Position numbers and translations under genes: made by a program. Positions 17,993 through 25,982 of a DNA stretch of 64,000 nt are shown here, piece by piece (position 1 is the stretch's first letter; every line of letters starts with the position of its first letter). Below the pieces are notes generated by a model. The model was not told the origin of the DNA. It searched no databases and saw only the letters and a list, made by a program, of their open reading frames with translations. This stretch comes from an uncultured Streptococcus sp. (GTDB taxonomy: Bacteria > Bacillota > Bacilli > Lactobacillales > Streptococcaceae): contig NZ_CAJPNR010000002.1 in the NCBI RefSeq assembly GCF_905372115.1, positions 1 through 64,000 of the forward strand, read 5' to 3'.

Positions 17993-18060
17993 AATAGCAC
18001 CTCACTTATTTTTTATTATCTTAGCATGACAAATGAATAAATTCAAGAGCTTTTTATTAC

Positions 18061-18154
18061 GTTAGTGAAGGTAGAAAAAGCCAATTAAATCAGTGCTTGA
18101 ACGTTAGTGTGTGACCGAATTATTTGTGTGCTATTCTGTTAGTGTGAGATAGCT
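18061..18154. repeat. Three GTTAGTG repeats and an inverted repeat before the mobilisation operon
   Basis: GTTAGTG occurs at 18061, 18103 and 18138; the last is part of GTGTGA-8-TCACAC (18141-18161 area). It is a candidate operator for the operon that starts at 18242, or a replication/transfer control site. No protein is known to bind it. Confidence 0.4.
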
Positions 18155-18241
18155 ATCACACAAAATTACATATCTTCAATAAATTTGAAAAGCCATAAAT
18201 TTATTGATGTGTTTATAAAATGGTTAGAAAAGAGGTGGCTC

Positions 18242-18538
18242 ATGGAAGCTACACAGATATCAATACAAGGTCGTTTAATCGGTGCCTCAGAGGTTAAAGA
18301 CTTTTCGTCCGGTCTAAGCACAGGTCAAACACAATTATCTATCGGGGCACGAACTTTAGATGGTCGTTTCAGTCAAACTAATATCAAAGTTGATTTGGTA
18401 AATACTTCTGACTTCGCATCATTCTTCGACGAAAAAGTAGAAATCATTCTTGAAAATGTTTCTATCAATGCATATACCAGTGGAAATCGTGCTGCGCTTT
18501 CAATAAAAGCTAAGTCTGCTTTTATTGAATTGGTTTAA
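18242..18538 (+). CDS. Small conserved-type protein of the mobilisation operon, unknown function
   Basis: Predicted protein of 98 residues starting MEATQISIQ, with alternating hydrophobic/polar strands that suggest a small beta-sheet protein. The frame is open from 18185, but GAGG placed 6 nt before the ATG at 18242 fixes the start. No membrane or catalytic motif. By position it corresponds to the small genes (orf22/orf23) upstream of the coupling-protein gene in Tn916-like modules, but I see no convincing sequence match to DUF961. First gene of the rightward operon. Confidence 0.6.
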   Translation: MEATQISIQGRLIGASEVKDFSSGLSTGQTQLSIGARTLDGRFSQTNIKVDLVNTSDFASFFDEKVEIILENVSINAYTSGNRAALSIKAKSAFIELV

Positions 18539-18585
18539 TGGGTAATGGGGAGTATCTCCCCTTATCCTTAGAAAGGAATTATTAT

Positions 18586-19056
18586 ATGTCGTTTATATCT
18601 TGGTTGATTATCTTATTTGCTGGATTTCTTTATTTAGCTCTTAGGGTAAGTGAAATTAGAGAAAAGCAGAAACAGGCTCAGGCGCTTCAGTTAAACCTTC
18701 CAACAATCACAGCAGATATTGAACAGGTAATTGAAGAAAGCTCCACTGTTTCAGGTCAAAAACTTCTTATTGATAGTCGCTACATTCGATTCTTGAAAAG
18801 TAACGATGACAATAGCTCTCACCTTGTTAGTTTTCCAATTTTGTTATCAAAGGAACCTGATATCAATGAAGAAAGCTATGTTCAACAAGTCTTTCTAATA
18901 CAGTTTAACAAATACCTAGCTGAATCTACAACCTATGAAAGCTGGTCAGACAAAGGGCAGTGGCTTTCTGTTACGCCTCAATTTGGAAAACGGTTACGGT
19001 ATAACAATCAGTATTATCTAAATTTGGGAATTCAGTTTTCTTACACTTCTAAATAG
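18586..19056 (+). CDS. Membrane-anchored protein of the mobilisation operon, unknown function
   Basis: Predicted 156-residue protein with one N-terminal transmembrane segment (FISWLIILFAGFLYLALRV, residues about 3-21), then a helix rich in Gln and Lys, then a cytoplasmic or external beta-rich domain. The frame opens at 18538, but GAAAGGAA precedes the ATG at 18586. It lies 12 bp upstream of the FtsK-like gene. A role in docking the ATPase at the membrane is plausible, since that ATPase lacks transmembrane helices of its own; this is inference. Confidence 0.6.
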   Translation: MSFISWLIILFAGFLYLALRVSEIREKQKQAQALQLNLPTITADIEQVIEESSTVSGQKLLIDSRYIRFLKSNDDNSSHLVSFPILLSKEPDINEESYVQQVFLIQFNKYLAESTTYESWSDKGQWLSVTPQFGKRLRYNNQYYLNLGIQFSYTSK

Positions 19057-19068
19057 GAGTATTAACAG

Positions 19069-19812
19069 ATGAAATGCTTTCTTGATAAAAATCTATTTGA
19101 GTACAGAAATCATTTTTTCTGGGATATACCAGTTGAGCGTGTACCTCACGCTCTTTTGGTAGGCTCCTCAGGATCAGGTAAGACCTATGCAACAAAGGTC
19201 TTTTTAGCAAGGTTTGCTTGTACCTACCCAGAAGCAACGTTCCTTATTGGTGATTACAAAGCTGATACCGACTTTGCCTTTCTAAATGGCTGTAAAGGAT
19301 TTAAGCGATTTGATGAGGTTTCAGAATTACTTACTCTAGGATTAAAAATCCTTGAAAATCGCCAAAAAGGAATCGATAGATCCAGAGAAATTGTAGTGGT
19401 TTGCTTCGATGAGTTCAATGCGTGGCAAAATAGCCTAGACAAAAAGGAGCGTGAACAAGCTATTAAAGACTATACTCGCCTTATTCAACTAGGACGGTCC
19501 TTTTCAATTTTTGTCATTATTTCCCAGCAAGATGCCCATAAAGCAAGCTTGGGGTTATCACGTGATTCTATAGGTACAGTAATTGCACTAGGCAAATTAT
19601 CTAAAGAAACGGTCTCAATGCTCTTCTCTGATGAAAAAGATGACATTGTGCGAAACAATCCAAGAGGTGTCGGCTACATGAAGATAGATGGGCAAGATAG
19701 TCGTCATATACTTGTACCAAGTCACAATATACCTCCTTTAGAAAAACTGATTCGGGAGGCTGTTCAACGTTCAGACTGCTATTTTCTTGATGAAGAGGCT
19801 GTTGCCCCGTAG
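19069..19812 (+). CDS. FtsK/SpoIIIE-like DNA-translocase ATPase, short coupling-protein type
   Basis: P-loop ATPase of 247 residues. The Walker A motif is GSSGSGKT (about residues 29-36), Walker B is VVVCFDEF (about 107-114) and a conserved IISQQDAH segment follows (about 147-154). It resembles the ATPase core of Tn916 Orf21/TcpA-type coupling proteins but is about half as long, lacking their N-terminal membrane part. The preceding gene encodes a single-helix membrane protein that could supply it. Predicted to bring the nicked element DNA to a helper mating pore. AGGAG lies 8 nt before the ATG. Confidence 0.82.
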   Translation: MKCFLDKNLFEYRNHFFWDIPVERVPHALLVGSSGSGKTYATKVFLARFACTYPEATFLIGDYKADTDFAFLNGCKGFKRFDEVSELLTLGLKILENRQKGIDRSREIVVVCFDEFNAWQNSLDKKEREQAIKDYTRLIQLGRSFSIFVIISQQDAHKASLGLSRDSIGTVIALGKLSKETVSMLFSDEKDDIVRNNPRGVGYMKIDGQDSRHILVPSHNIPPLEKLIREAVQRSDCYFLDEEAVAP

Positions 19813-19890
19813 CTCAAAAGCGGAGGATCAGGCCTACAGCCTCGCCAGCTTTAGCTGGCTGTTATACGGGGGACATGTAATAACCCCCGT
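19801..19890 (+). other. Candidate oriT of the mobile element
   Basis: Between the ATPase and MobT-like genes are two stacked hairpins: GCCAGCT-TT-AGCTGGC (19844-19859) and ACGGGGG / CCCCCGT (19866-19872 with 19884-19890). The CCCCCGT...GGGGG arrangement resembles the Tn916 oriT, which also lies between orf21 and orf20. The rest of this 316-bp gap, to 20128, holds only an inverted repeat at 20005-20028. Confidence 0.6.
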
Positions 19891-20004
19891 TCCATTGTCA
19901 CCTAAATTCTTTGCTTTAGAAATCTCACTTTAGGTAAAGAACTTCTCTCTACTTTAAAAAGCTCTCAAATCAAGTCTTTTCATACTTGATAAAACTTAGG
20001 GTGC

Positions 20005-20028
20005 TTATTCCTTGAAATAGTGGAATAA
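20005..20028. promoter_or_regulatory. Inverted repeat upstream of the MobT-like gene
   Basis: TTATTCC-10-GGAATAA, 100 bp before the relaxase-like gene start. A candidate operator or single-strand replication signal. Confidence 0.35.
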
Positions 20029-20128
20029 TTAAAATATAGGAATTTCGCTACTCAAGCAATAGTTAACAAAAACAATCCTTACCGCCATGTTAACTTTCAC
20101 TCATTAGGCGGACTGAAAGAAGGAGACT

Positions 20129-21379
20129 ATGTCTTATAAAAATGAAATTGAAGAGTATCTTCAAAAAAACAATAACCGCAAGCCAGTCATCATGACTAGC
20201 ATCGATGAAGCTACATTTGTCATCAAACCGACAGAAGATACTGTGGGAGAATACCCAGATAATTGGCATCAAATTGCTTTATCGCTATCTGAAACAGTGG
20301 CAGAAAAGCTATCCCTCCCAGTTCTATTTGGAGATTATGTTCCACTGAAAACCTCACCAGCAGGCTATACTGACGGATTTGCCTTTCAGAATCTCCCCTA
20401 TTACTTTGCGATTGCTTGGCATCAAACTAATTTCACTATGGGGATTATCCTGAAATTTTCTGCATCGGCTTTGTCTCACTATAAAGCCTCCTATCAAGAC
20501 TATTATAGTGAAGCAATTGACGTTCACAATATAGCACAAATGCTGTACGCTGACTATTATGACTTGCGCCTCTCTCGTATTGACCTTGCTGTTGATTACT
20601 TTAATTATCCAATGTCTGTCAATGAACTTTACCAAAGTATGAAAGGTAAGCGATATATCATTACCAATCACAAGGGATGTAAAAATGTTTCTAACATTAG
20701 CGCTCAAGAAGTAAATGGTCAGGCGCAAACGATATATATTGGTAGCAAGAAAAAGAATGTAAATGCTCTGTTGCGTATCTATAACAAGTATCAGGAACAA
20801 TTAGACAATCAAGGTCGCTATATGCACTTAACTAAGTATTGCAATTCTTGGGTCCGTATGGAAGCTTCTTACAAAGGAACTTATAGCAATCAAATACTAG
20901 CCTTACTTCTTGATATTGATAGCCCTCAAGATTTGAGCAAGCTCATTGTTAATAAAATGATTGACAAGTATTGTTTTCATGACACCAAGACTGGTCAGTC
21001 TTTACCATTCACTAGTGACTTGCTTAAAGGATTTGGTAACTTCCCAGAACTTGAATCTTTGATCTCCCGAAATAATGACCTTTTATCAACCATTTCTTAT
21101 TTAATGAAGGGGAGTGGGTTCTTTCCTCTTCTGAAAAAAGTTGAAGAAATCTGGGGGACAAAAGCCCGTAATCACTTTATCATTAGGCTAATTCAAGAGT
21201 ATGAGACCAACTACACTCCCAACCCAGATGTAGGGATATGGTTAAATAAATTTGGTGAGAAACTTGAGAAACTCAATTTTGAAGATTTTTTTGAAGATGC
21301 CTTACAAATCTTTTACCAAAAAAACAACATCACTCCTAAAGATTCCGCCAAGAAGCAAAAGAGTGATGTTGCAGATTAG
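20129..21379 (+). CDS. MobT/Rep_trans-family relaxase or replication initiator
   Basis: Protein of 416 residues of the rolling-circle replication-initiation (Rep_trans) family that includes the Tn916 relaxase Orf20 (MobT). Diagnostic segments are LRLSRIDLAVDYF (about residues 144-156) and TIYIGSKKKN...LRIYNKYQEQ (about 203-225), with the conserved acidic and tyrosine residues. It should nick at oriT to start transfer and possibly element replication. It lies directly downstream of the hairpin-rich oriT candidate and upstream of DUF3173 and int, as expected for a Tn916-like mobilisation core. An AAGGAG stretch precedes the ATG. Confidence 0.8.
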   Translation: MSYKNEIEEYLQKNNNRKPVIMTSIDEATFVIKPTEDTVGEYPDNWHQIALSLSETVAEKLSLPVLFGDYVPLKTSPAGYTDGFAFQNLPYYFAIAWHQTNFTMGIILKFSASALSHYKASYQDYYSEAIDVHNIAQMLYADYYDLRLSRIDLAVDYFNYPMSVNELYQSMKGKRYIITNHKGCKNVSNISAQEVNGQAQTIYIGSKKKNVNALLRIYNKYQEQLDNQGRYMHLTKYCNSWVRMEASYKGTYSNQILALLLDIDSPQDLSKLIVNKMIDKYCFHDTKTGQSLPFTSDLLKGFGNFPELESLISRNNDLLSTISYLMKGSGFFPLLKKVEEIWGTKARNHFIIRLIQEYETNYTPNPDVGIWLNKFGEKLEKLNFEDFFEDALQIFYQKNNITPKDSAKKQKSDVAD

Positions 21380-21450
21380 AAGAGATAGGCAGTAGCTTAC
21401 CCCTATTGCCATTATCTCATATTTCATGCAGTAAAGAAAGTGAGAACAAT

Positions 21451-21711
21451 ATGATTGTATTAGTGACGAAAGAAGACATTATGCGACTAACAGGATATTC
21501 TAAATCACAAGCTCAAAGTCTAATTCGTAAAGCCAAAGCTGACTTAGTCCAAAATGGCTTTTCTTGGTACGATAATAAACGTGTCGGACGGGTTCCCTTA
21601 AAATCGATTGAACATATTCTTGGTTTTGACTTAACACCTAAACATGATATAATAGACACTGTACTGGAAGGTACTACTATTGATGAAGGAGTTCAAAATG
21701 GTAGTAACTAG
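21451..21711 (+). CDS. DUF3173 family protein (excisionase-like partner of integrase)
   Basis: Small helix-turn-helix-like protein, 86 residues, with the family pattern TKEDIMRLTGYSKSQAQSLIRKAK (first 20 residues or so) followed by GFSWYDNKRVGRVP. DUF3173 proteins are encoded just before tyrosine integrases in many streptococcal integrative elements and are thought to act in recombination directionality. The frame opens earlier (21406), but homologues start near MIVLVTKED, so 21451 is used. It overlaps the integrase start by 14 bp. Confidence 0.8.
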   Translation: MIVLVTKEDIMRLTGYSKSQAQSLIRKAKADLVQNGFSWYDNKRVGRVPLKSIEHILGFDLTPKHDIIDTVLEGTTIDEGVQNGSN

Positions 21712-22849
21712 ACAAAAAAATAAAAAATGGAGGGTTGATATAAGTGATGGCTATAATGCCGTAACTGGCAATCAAAAGCGTCACAGAAAAACAGATTTTA
21801 AATCTCGGAAAGAAGCTGAAAGGTATGAAGCTGACTATCGCATCAATAAACTTCATCAAATTAGCCACAAGGATAAAATCTCAATTTCCTATTTGTATAC
21901 CTTGGTACAGGAAGAAGATGAACTGCGTGGCAATAAGAGAGGGACAATCGATAGCCAAGAGTCCTACTACCGTGTTTACATGTCAAGGTACTTTAAGAAT
22001 GCTGATATGAGAGCTGTCTCTTTGACAGATATCAAAGAGTATCGCAACTGGCTCAAAAGTCAACCAAGTGTAAAAGGCGGAACATTGACCAACTCTCACG
22101 TTAACCAGCAAATGATTTTTGTCCATAAAATGTTTGATGTAGCAGTCGCTAATCATATTCGGCAAGATAATCCTTGTAATGGATTGAGACGATTAACACA
22201 GCAACATAAAGAAATGGCGTACTATACACCTGAACAGTTCAAACAATTTGATTCACTTTTTGAAGAGAATGAATATTCTTTCCAACTGTTGTATCGTGTT
22301 TTGATGTATACAGGAATGCGTATTGGGGAAGCTCTTGCCTTAACTTGGGAACAAGTCAATCTTGATGAAAATTATATTGATGTCAAATACTCTGCTTATT
22401 ACCGAAATGGTCAAGTGCATATTGGAACAGTGAAAACAACACAATCTAATCGGCGAATTTATATCCATCGTGCCTTCGTGAAAGAATTAAAACAATGGAA
22501 AAATCAGCAATATGAATTGTTACAAGAGTTTACAAGCAATCCTAATAGTTTGCAGATTTATCAGACCACTCCTGAAGTGTTGACTGGACCAAATGTATCA
22601 AATTTCAAAGCAATTCTAAAGAAACGCCTACCTGATAATTTAAAGTTGATACGTAATCATGACTTCAGACATTCTCATGCTGCATTTCTAGTTTCTCAAG
22701 GCTTACGAAATGGAGAAGGTAAAGACTACATTTTCTTTACTTTGATGAAACGATTAGGACACAGTTCTATTAACACCACAATAAATGTTTACTCACATTT
22801 ATTCCCAACTCAGCAAAAAGAAATAGCCTCTGCCTTTGAAAATTTTTAA
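21698..22849 (+). CDS. int: Tyrosine recombinase / integrase of the element
   Basis: Site-specific recombinase of 383 residues. There is an N-terminal arm-binding domain, a SAM-like core-binding domain (about 60-165) and a catalytic domain with TGMRIGEAL (first Arg), HDFRHSHA (His-x-x-Arg), LGHSSINTT (His) and NVYSHL (nucleophile Tyr). The catalytic set is complete, so the element is probably active. The start at 21698 follows GAAGGAG; an earlier ATG at 21680 lacks such a site. It lies 75 bp from attR, the standard position, and its transcript points into ebfC. Confidence 0.92.
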   Translation: MVVTRQKNKKWRVDISDGYNAVTGNQKRHRKTDFKSRKEAERYEADYRINKLHQISHKDKISISYLYTLVQEEDELRGNKRGTIDSQESYYRVYMSRYFKNADMRAVSLTDIKEYRNWLKSQPSVKGGTLTNSHVNQQMIFVHKMFDVAVANHIRQDNPCNGLRRLTQQHKEMAYYTPEQFKQFDSLFEENEYSFQLLYRVLMYTGMRIGEALALTWEQVNLDENYIDVKYSAYYRNGQVHIGTVKTTQSNRRIYIHRAFVKELKQWKNQQYELLQEFTSNPNSLQIYQTTPEVLTGPNVSNFKAILKKRLPDNLKLIRNHDFRHSHAAFLVSQGLRNGEGKDYIFFTLMKRLGHSSINTTINVYSHLFPTQQKEIASAFENF

Positions 22850-22850
22850 C

Positions 22851-22870
22851 AATAAGGCAAAATAAGGCAA
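22851..22870 (+). repeat. Tandem 10-bp repeat between int and attR
   Basis: AATAAGGCAA twice without a gap, overlapping the end of int. A candidate arm-type binding site for the integrase. Confidence 0.45.
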
Positions 22871-22924
22871 CAAAAATTTACAATCAAGGTCTAACCCCTT
22901 GATACGAAAGGAATCTTAAAACTA

Positions 22925-22942
22925 TTATGATGAACATGCAAA
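22925..22942 (+). repeat. attR: right copy of the 18-bp attachment repeat
   Basis: Identical to attL over 18 bp and forms the first codons of intact ebfC. Confidence 0.85.
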
Positions 22943-23226
22943 GCATGATGAAGCAAGCACAAAAGCTTCAAAAACAAATGGAAAAAGGACAGGCAGAACT
23001 GGCTGCAACAGAATTTACCGGCAAATCAGCCCAAGATTTAGTCGTTGCTAAACTGACTGGCGATAAAAAGGTAGTCAGCATTGACTTCAATCCAGCTGTT
23101 GTGGATCCTGAAGATTTAGAAACTCTGTCAGAGATGACTGCGCAAGCCCTGAATCACGCGCTGGCTCAGATTGATGATGCTACTCAGAAGAAAATGGGCG
23201 CTTTCGCAGGCAAATTGCCATTTTAA
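22927..23226 (+). CDS. ebfC: YbaB/EbfC family nucleoid-associated protein
   Basis: DNA-binding protein of 99 residues forming a dimeric tweezer fold; usually encoded near dnaX-recR in bacteria. The sequence begins MMNMQSMMKQAQKLQKQ and keeps the central VDPEDLETLSEM segment, so it is full length. Its 5' end is the attB of the mobile element: insertion kept the coding sequence intact but replaced everything upstream of the start. The new ribosome site (GAAAGG, about 14 nt from the first ATG, 17 from the second) is element DNA and is more distant than the native one at attL. Expression must now come from the int transcript or an element promoter. Confidence 0.93.
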   Translation: MMNMQSMMKQAQKLQKQMEKGQAELAATEFTGKSAQDLVVAKLTGDKKVVSIDFNPAVVDPEDLETLSEMTAQALNHALAQIDDATQKKMGAFAGKLPF

Positions 23227-23285
23227 GCAAGATAAATAACCTTCCAAACTTGACTAAACATAAGTCAAGCAATACTCGAACCAGC

Positions 23286-23315
23286 AAAAAAGACTGAAGA
23301 ATCTCAGTCTTTTTT
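23286..23315. terminator. Bidirectional terminator between ebfC and the GDPD gene
   Basis: AAAAAAGACTGA / TCAGTCTTTTTT, perfect 12-bp stem with a 6-nt loop. Confidence 0.92.
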
Positions 23316-23343
23316 GATTTATAGTCGTTTTCTCACTAGTCCA

Positions 23344-25098
23344 CTACACAAAATTAAGCAAATCCGCTGCCTTACTCATCAAAAGCAGGGCATAGTCGGG
23401 ATTATTTTGCAGCTCCTTGATAGAGCTCTGCACCAGCTCCAAATCGTCGGTAATCATGCCATCAACGCCCAAGCGGAAGGATTTACCGATACTGTCTGCA
23501 TCATTGATGGTCCAGTCATAAAGCTTCTTATCCGTCGTCCATAGCTTATCGACAAAGTTTTCATCGAGGGTCGAATACTCCATCGTATAGCCGGAAGCCT
23601 GTGTCCGTGGGAAAATAGTATTGTAGGGCAGGATAAAGAAGGTCGGTATGCTCTTATCATACTGGACTGTCTTGTCAATAACCTGATAGTCCAAAGACTG
23701 AATCTGGTGGCCATAAACCTTGATATTGGCTCCGTATTGGCTCAGGAAACGGTCCATCATATCAGCTGAGTCCAAGCTACTGGTCTTGATTTCTATCAAG
23801 AGTCGTTGCCCCATTTGATTAGCTCGTTTGAGATAAGCATCAAAGCTGGAAATTTTGGCAGTGTGTCCATTTTCTGAAATATCTAAAGCCATCAGCTCTT
23901 GCAGAGTCAGCTCTTGCGGTCTGGCATCGACACCGGCCAAGGCTTTTAGATTGGCATCGTGCATCATGACAAACTGGCCATCCTTGGTCTCCTGAACATC
24001 CATTTCGATATAATCTGGCTTGAGCAGGGCGGTTTTCTCTAGCGACTCAACTGTATTCTGGACACCATTTCCCTGCGAAACTCCACGGTGTGAGATAGTC
24101 AGAGGGACATTTTCCAAGGGAAGATTGAGATAGACAAATCCTTCAAGGGCAAAGACAGAGCTAGTGACCAAAAGGATAAACCAACGCATGAGAGGCAGGC
24201 CTTTTCTGTAGCGATATTCAGACAGCTTGCTGTCTGTCAGAAAAGCCACAAACTTAATCAAAAAGTAGGCTACCATGAAGTAATAAACCAGCTTGATGAG
24301 GCAGTAATTGACAACCGCTGCTATCAAGGCTATCTGATTGGACTGGCCATCCGCATACTGCTGCAACACTAAAATCGGAATACTGCTCAAAAGAAAGAAG
24401 AGAAAGCTCTTAGCCAGTATCCAAAAGAGCTGCCAAGTATAGCGAATCAAGTGCCCCTTGGTCTTCTCCAAACTATACCTAATCGCATCTCGGAGGCGGA
24501 AATGCTCAAAAAAGAGTTTGGGCAGGGCAAACATTAGGCGGACAGCTATCAAAAAAAGCAGAAAACCTAAAGCATAGATTGATAATTTCATCCATAAGGC
24601 CGTCTTGAGATAGGTCACGATAAATTCTGGAATCAGAATTTTATTTAAGTAGTAGATTTTGAGAATTTGCCGCAGAAAGGGAAAGATAAAGCCCATATAC
24701 AGTGCAATAAAGAGGACCTTGCTGGGCCTAGCGTAGCAAATCAGCGAGCCGCTGTCTTTGAAACTTTTCTTAATAAACTGAAAGGCGCTTCGTTCTTCCT
24801 CGTCCAGAAGATTGCGGAGCCCCATAAATATCAGTCCAATCTGAAAATAAGCGACAAAGAGATTGGCTGCAAAAAGCGCTAGAAAGGCCAAGCCAACCCA
24901 GACATTTGAAGTCAAAACCTTCAGGGCATTCGTATAAGATAAGAAGAGGTAGCCTGTCTGCTTGAGCAGAGTCTCTGCCGCAAAGGAGTTGAAAGGCACC
25001 CAGGCCAGCTCCATGAGCATAAAGACTGTGAAAAAGAGCAACAGAATTTTATCAAGATTGCGATAGAGACGTAAAAGTCCCAGTCTTTGTGATTTCAT
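23344..25098 (-). CDS. Membrane glycerophosphodiester phosphodiesterase
   Basis: Protein of 584 residues. The first about 340 residues hold roughly eight hydrophobic segments of the membrane domain that precedes GDPD in Firmicutes. The C-terminal catalytic domain starts with ISHRGVSQGNGVQNT (catalytic His-Arg, about residues 349-363), then DYIEMDVQETKDG (metal-binding Glu/Asp) and MMHDANL (second His). GDPD enzymes hydrolyse glycerophosphodiesters to glycerol-3-phosphate and an alcohol; in streptococci related proteins may act on lipid or teichoic acid backbones. AAAGGAG lies 4-5 nt upstream of the ATG. Single gene between terminators. Confidence 0.88.
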   Translation of the reverse strand: MKSQRLGLLRLYRNLDKILLLFFTVFMLMELAWVPFNSFAAETLLKQTGYLFLSYTNALKVLTSNVWVGLAFLALFAANLFVAYFQIGLIFMGLRNLLDEEERSAFQFIKKSFKDSGSLICYARPSKVLFIALYMGFIFPFLRQILKIYYLNKILIPEFIVTYLKTALWMKLSIYALGFLLFLIAVRLMFALPKLFFEHFRLRDAIRYSLEKTKGHLIRYTWQLFWILAKSFLFFLLSSIPILVLQQYADGQSNQIALIAAVVNYCLIKLVYYFMVAYFLIKFVAFLTDSKLSEYRYRKGLPLMRWFILLVTSSVFALEGFVYLNLPLENVPLTISHRGVSQGNGVQNTVESLEKTALLKPDYIEMDVQETKDGQFVMMHDANLKALAGVDARPQELTLQELMALDISENGHTAKISSFDAYLKRANQMGQRLLIEIKTSSLDSADMMDRFLSQYGANIKVYGHQIQSLDYQVIDKTVQYDKSIPTFFILPYNTIFPRTQASGYTMEYSTLDENFVDKLWTTDKKLYDWTINDADSIGKSFRLGVDGMITDDLELVQSSIKELQNNPDYALLLMSKAADLLNFV

Positions 25099-25152
25099 TT
25101 TTCTCCTTTATTTGTGAACGATACAAAACTTGCTTAAAAGCGATTCTTATTT

Positions 25153-25188
25153 AAAACAAGGTTGAGACAGATGTCCCAACCTTGTTTT
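25153..25188. terminator. Terminator after rocS
   Basis: AAAACAAGGTTG / CAACCTTGTTTT, 12-bp stem; it overlaps the rocS stop and has T runs on both strands. Confidence 0.88.
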
Positions 25189-25682
25189 TATTTTCCAAAT
25201 AAACGTGCCCAGAAGCCCTTGCTTTCCTGCTCCTGCACCTTTTCCTTGGCTTCATCCAACTCCAACAGTAAGGTTTCACGCTCATTCATAGCCTTGGCTG
25301 TCAGCTGCTGCTGCTGATCCAGCTGTTTGTCCTTTTCAGCAATCTGGACATCCTTGATGCGCAACTGCTCATCTTTCTTAGCTAACTGGCTGTCCTTGGC
25401 CTTAAGCTGCTCATAGAGACGCACAATCTCAGCATTTTTTTCGTCAACCAAGATTTCCATCAGCTCGCGTTGCTTCACATCTTCGCTAACAGGTTCATCT
25501 TCAAAAATAGTTTTCTTATAAATCTCTTCCAGCTTAATCAAGCCGCTGCGGGTCACCACCGTGACTCCTTTTTCATTCTTTTCCGTATCTTCTGGCGGCA
25601 GTGCCTTGACACGATTGTTAATCGCCTGGCGGCTAACTCCAAGAATCTCGGCTAACTCGCTGACTGTCTTTTCAATTGCCAT
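25188..25682 (-). CDS. rocS: RocS-type chromosome segregation regulator
   Basis: Protein of 164 residues with three clear parts: an N-terminal helix-turn-helix (VSELAEILGVSRQAINNRVK, residues 8-27), a long coiled coil built of LAKKDEQLRIKDVQIAEKD-like repeats (about 95-150), and a C-terminal amphipathic tail FWARLFGK. This is the layout of pneumococcal RocS, which binds DNA and the membrane and takes part in chromosome segregation and nucleoid protection during capsule-linked division. The name rests on that architecture and length, not on a database match. Single gene, own promoter region upstream (25683-25740). Confidence 0.85.
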   Translation of the reverse strand: MAIEKTVSELAEILGVSRQAINNRVKALPPEDTEKNEKGVTVVTRSGLIKLEEIYKKTIFEDEPVSEDVKQRELMEILVDEKNAEIVRLYEQLKAKDSQLAKKDEQLRIKDVQIAEKDKQLDQQQQLTAKAMNERETLLLELDEAKEKVQEQESKGFWARLFGK

Positions 25683-25800
25683 AATTTCCTCAAAAACTTT
25701 TTCTAGTTTGTAGATACCTAAATCTTATCATATCAAGCCTTAACTGTCAAATTTCACAATATTTTTTGAGCCTGACTCCTATCTTTTTAGCCCTTTTTTA

Positions 25801-25809
25801 TGATACAAT
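25801..25809 (+). promoter_or_regulatory. Extended -10 promoter upstream of the flavoprotein gene
   Basis: TGA-TACAAT (25801-25809), about 170 bp before the gene. The 300-bp gap 25683-25982 holds this, and a short ORF at 25835 without a good ribosome site; nothing else was seen. Confidence 0.45.
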
Positions 25810-25982
25810 GAGACAGATTAGTCTAGTAAAAGAAATGAAAAAATCAAATGAATTTAGAAGCCTAGAGATGTTCAGCTACAACCTTCCAAGAACGTCTACA
25901 AGATAGCAAATCCTGCTCACCAAGGAAGCACAAGATTTCTGACTAACTGATAGAAACCACTCTCCACGAAAGGAAAAGACCA

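Larger units (their letters stand above)
17111..22942. mobile_element. 5.8-kb integrative mobilizable element inserted in the 5' end of ebfC
   Basis: The element is delimited by an 18-bp direct repeat (17111-17128 and 22925-22942) that includes the first codons of ebfC. The offset between copies is 5,814 bp. In order it holds a minus-strand cargo gene, two small genes, an FtsK-like ATPase, a hairpin-rich oriT candidate, a MobT/Rep_trans protein, a DUF3173 protein and a tyrosine integrase next to the right end. The ATPase-oriT-relaxase order copies the mobilisation core of Tn916 (orf21-oriT-orf20), but there are no mating-pore genes, so transfer would need a helper conjugative element. The DNA is visibly more AT-rich than its flanks. 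I recall ebfC being listed as an insertion locus of streptococcal integrative elements; that memory should be verified. Confidence 0.85.

Noticed and set aside
17111..22942. Prophage or prophage remnant
   Set aside because: No capsid, lysis or phage repressor genes; MobT, FtsK-like ATPase and oriT-like hairpins indicate a mobilizable element.
25835..25906. 23-codon ORF (MKKSNEFRSLEMFS...) before the flavoprotein gene
   Set aside because: No convincing ribosome site and no conspicuous composition; kept only as a remark.
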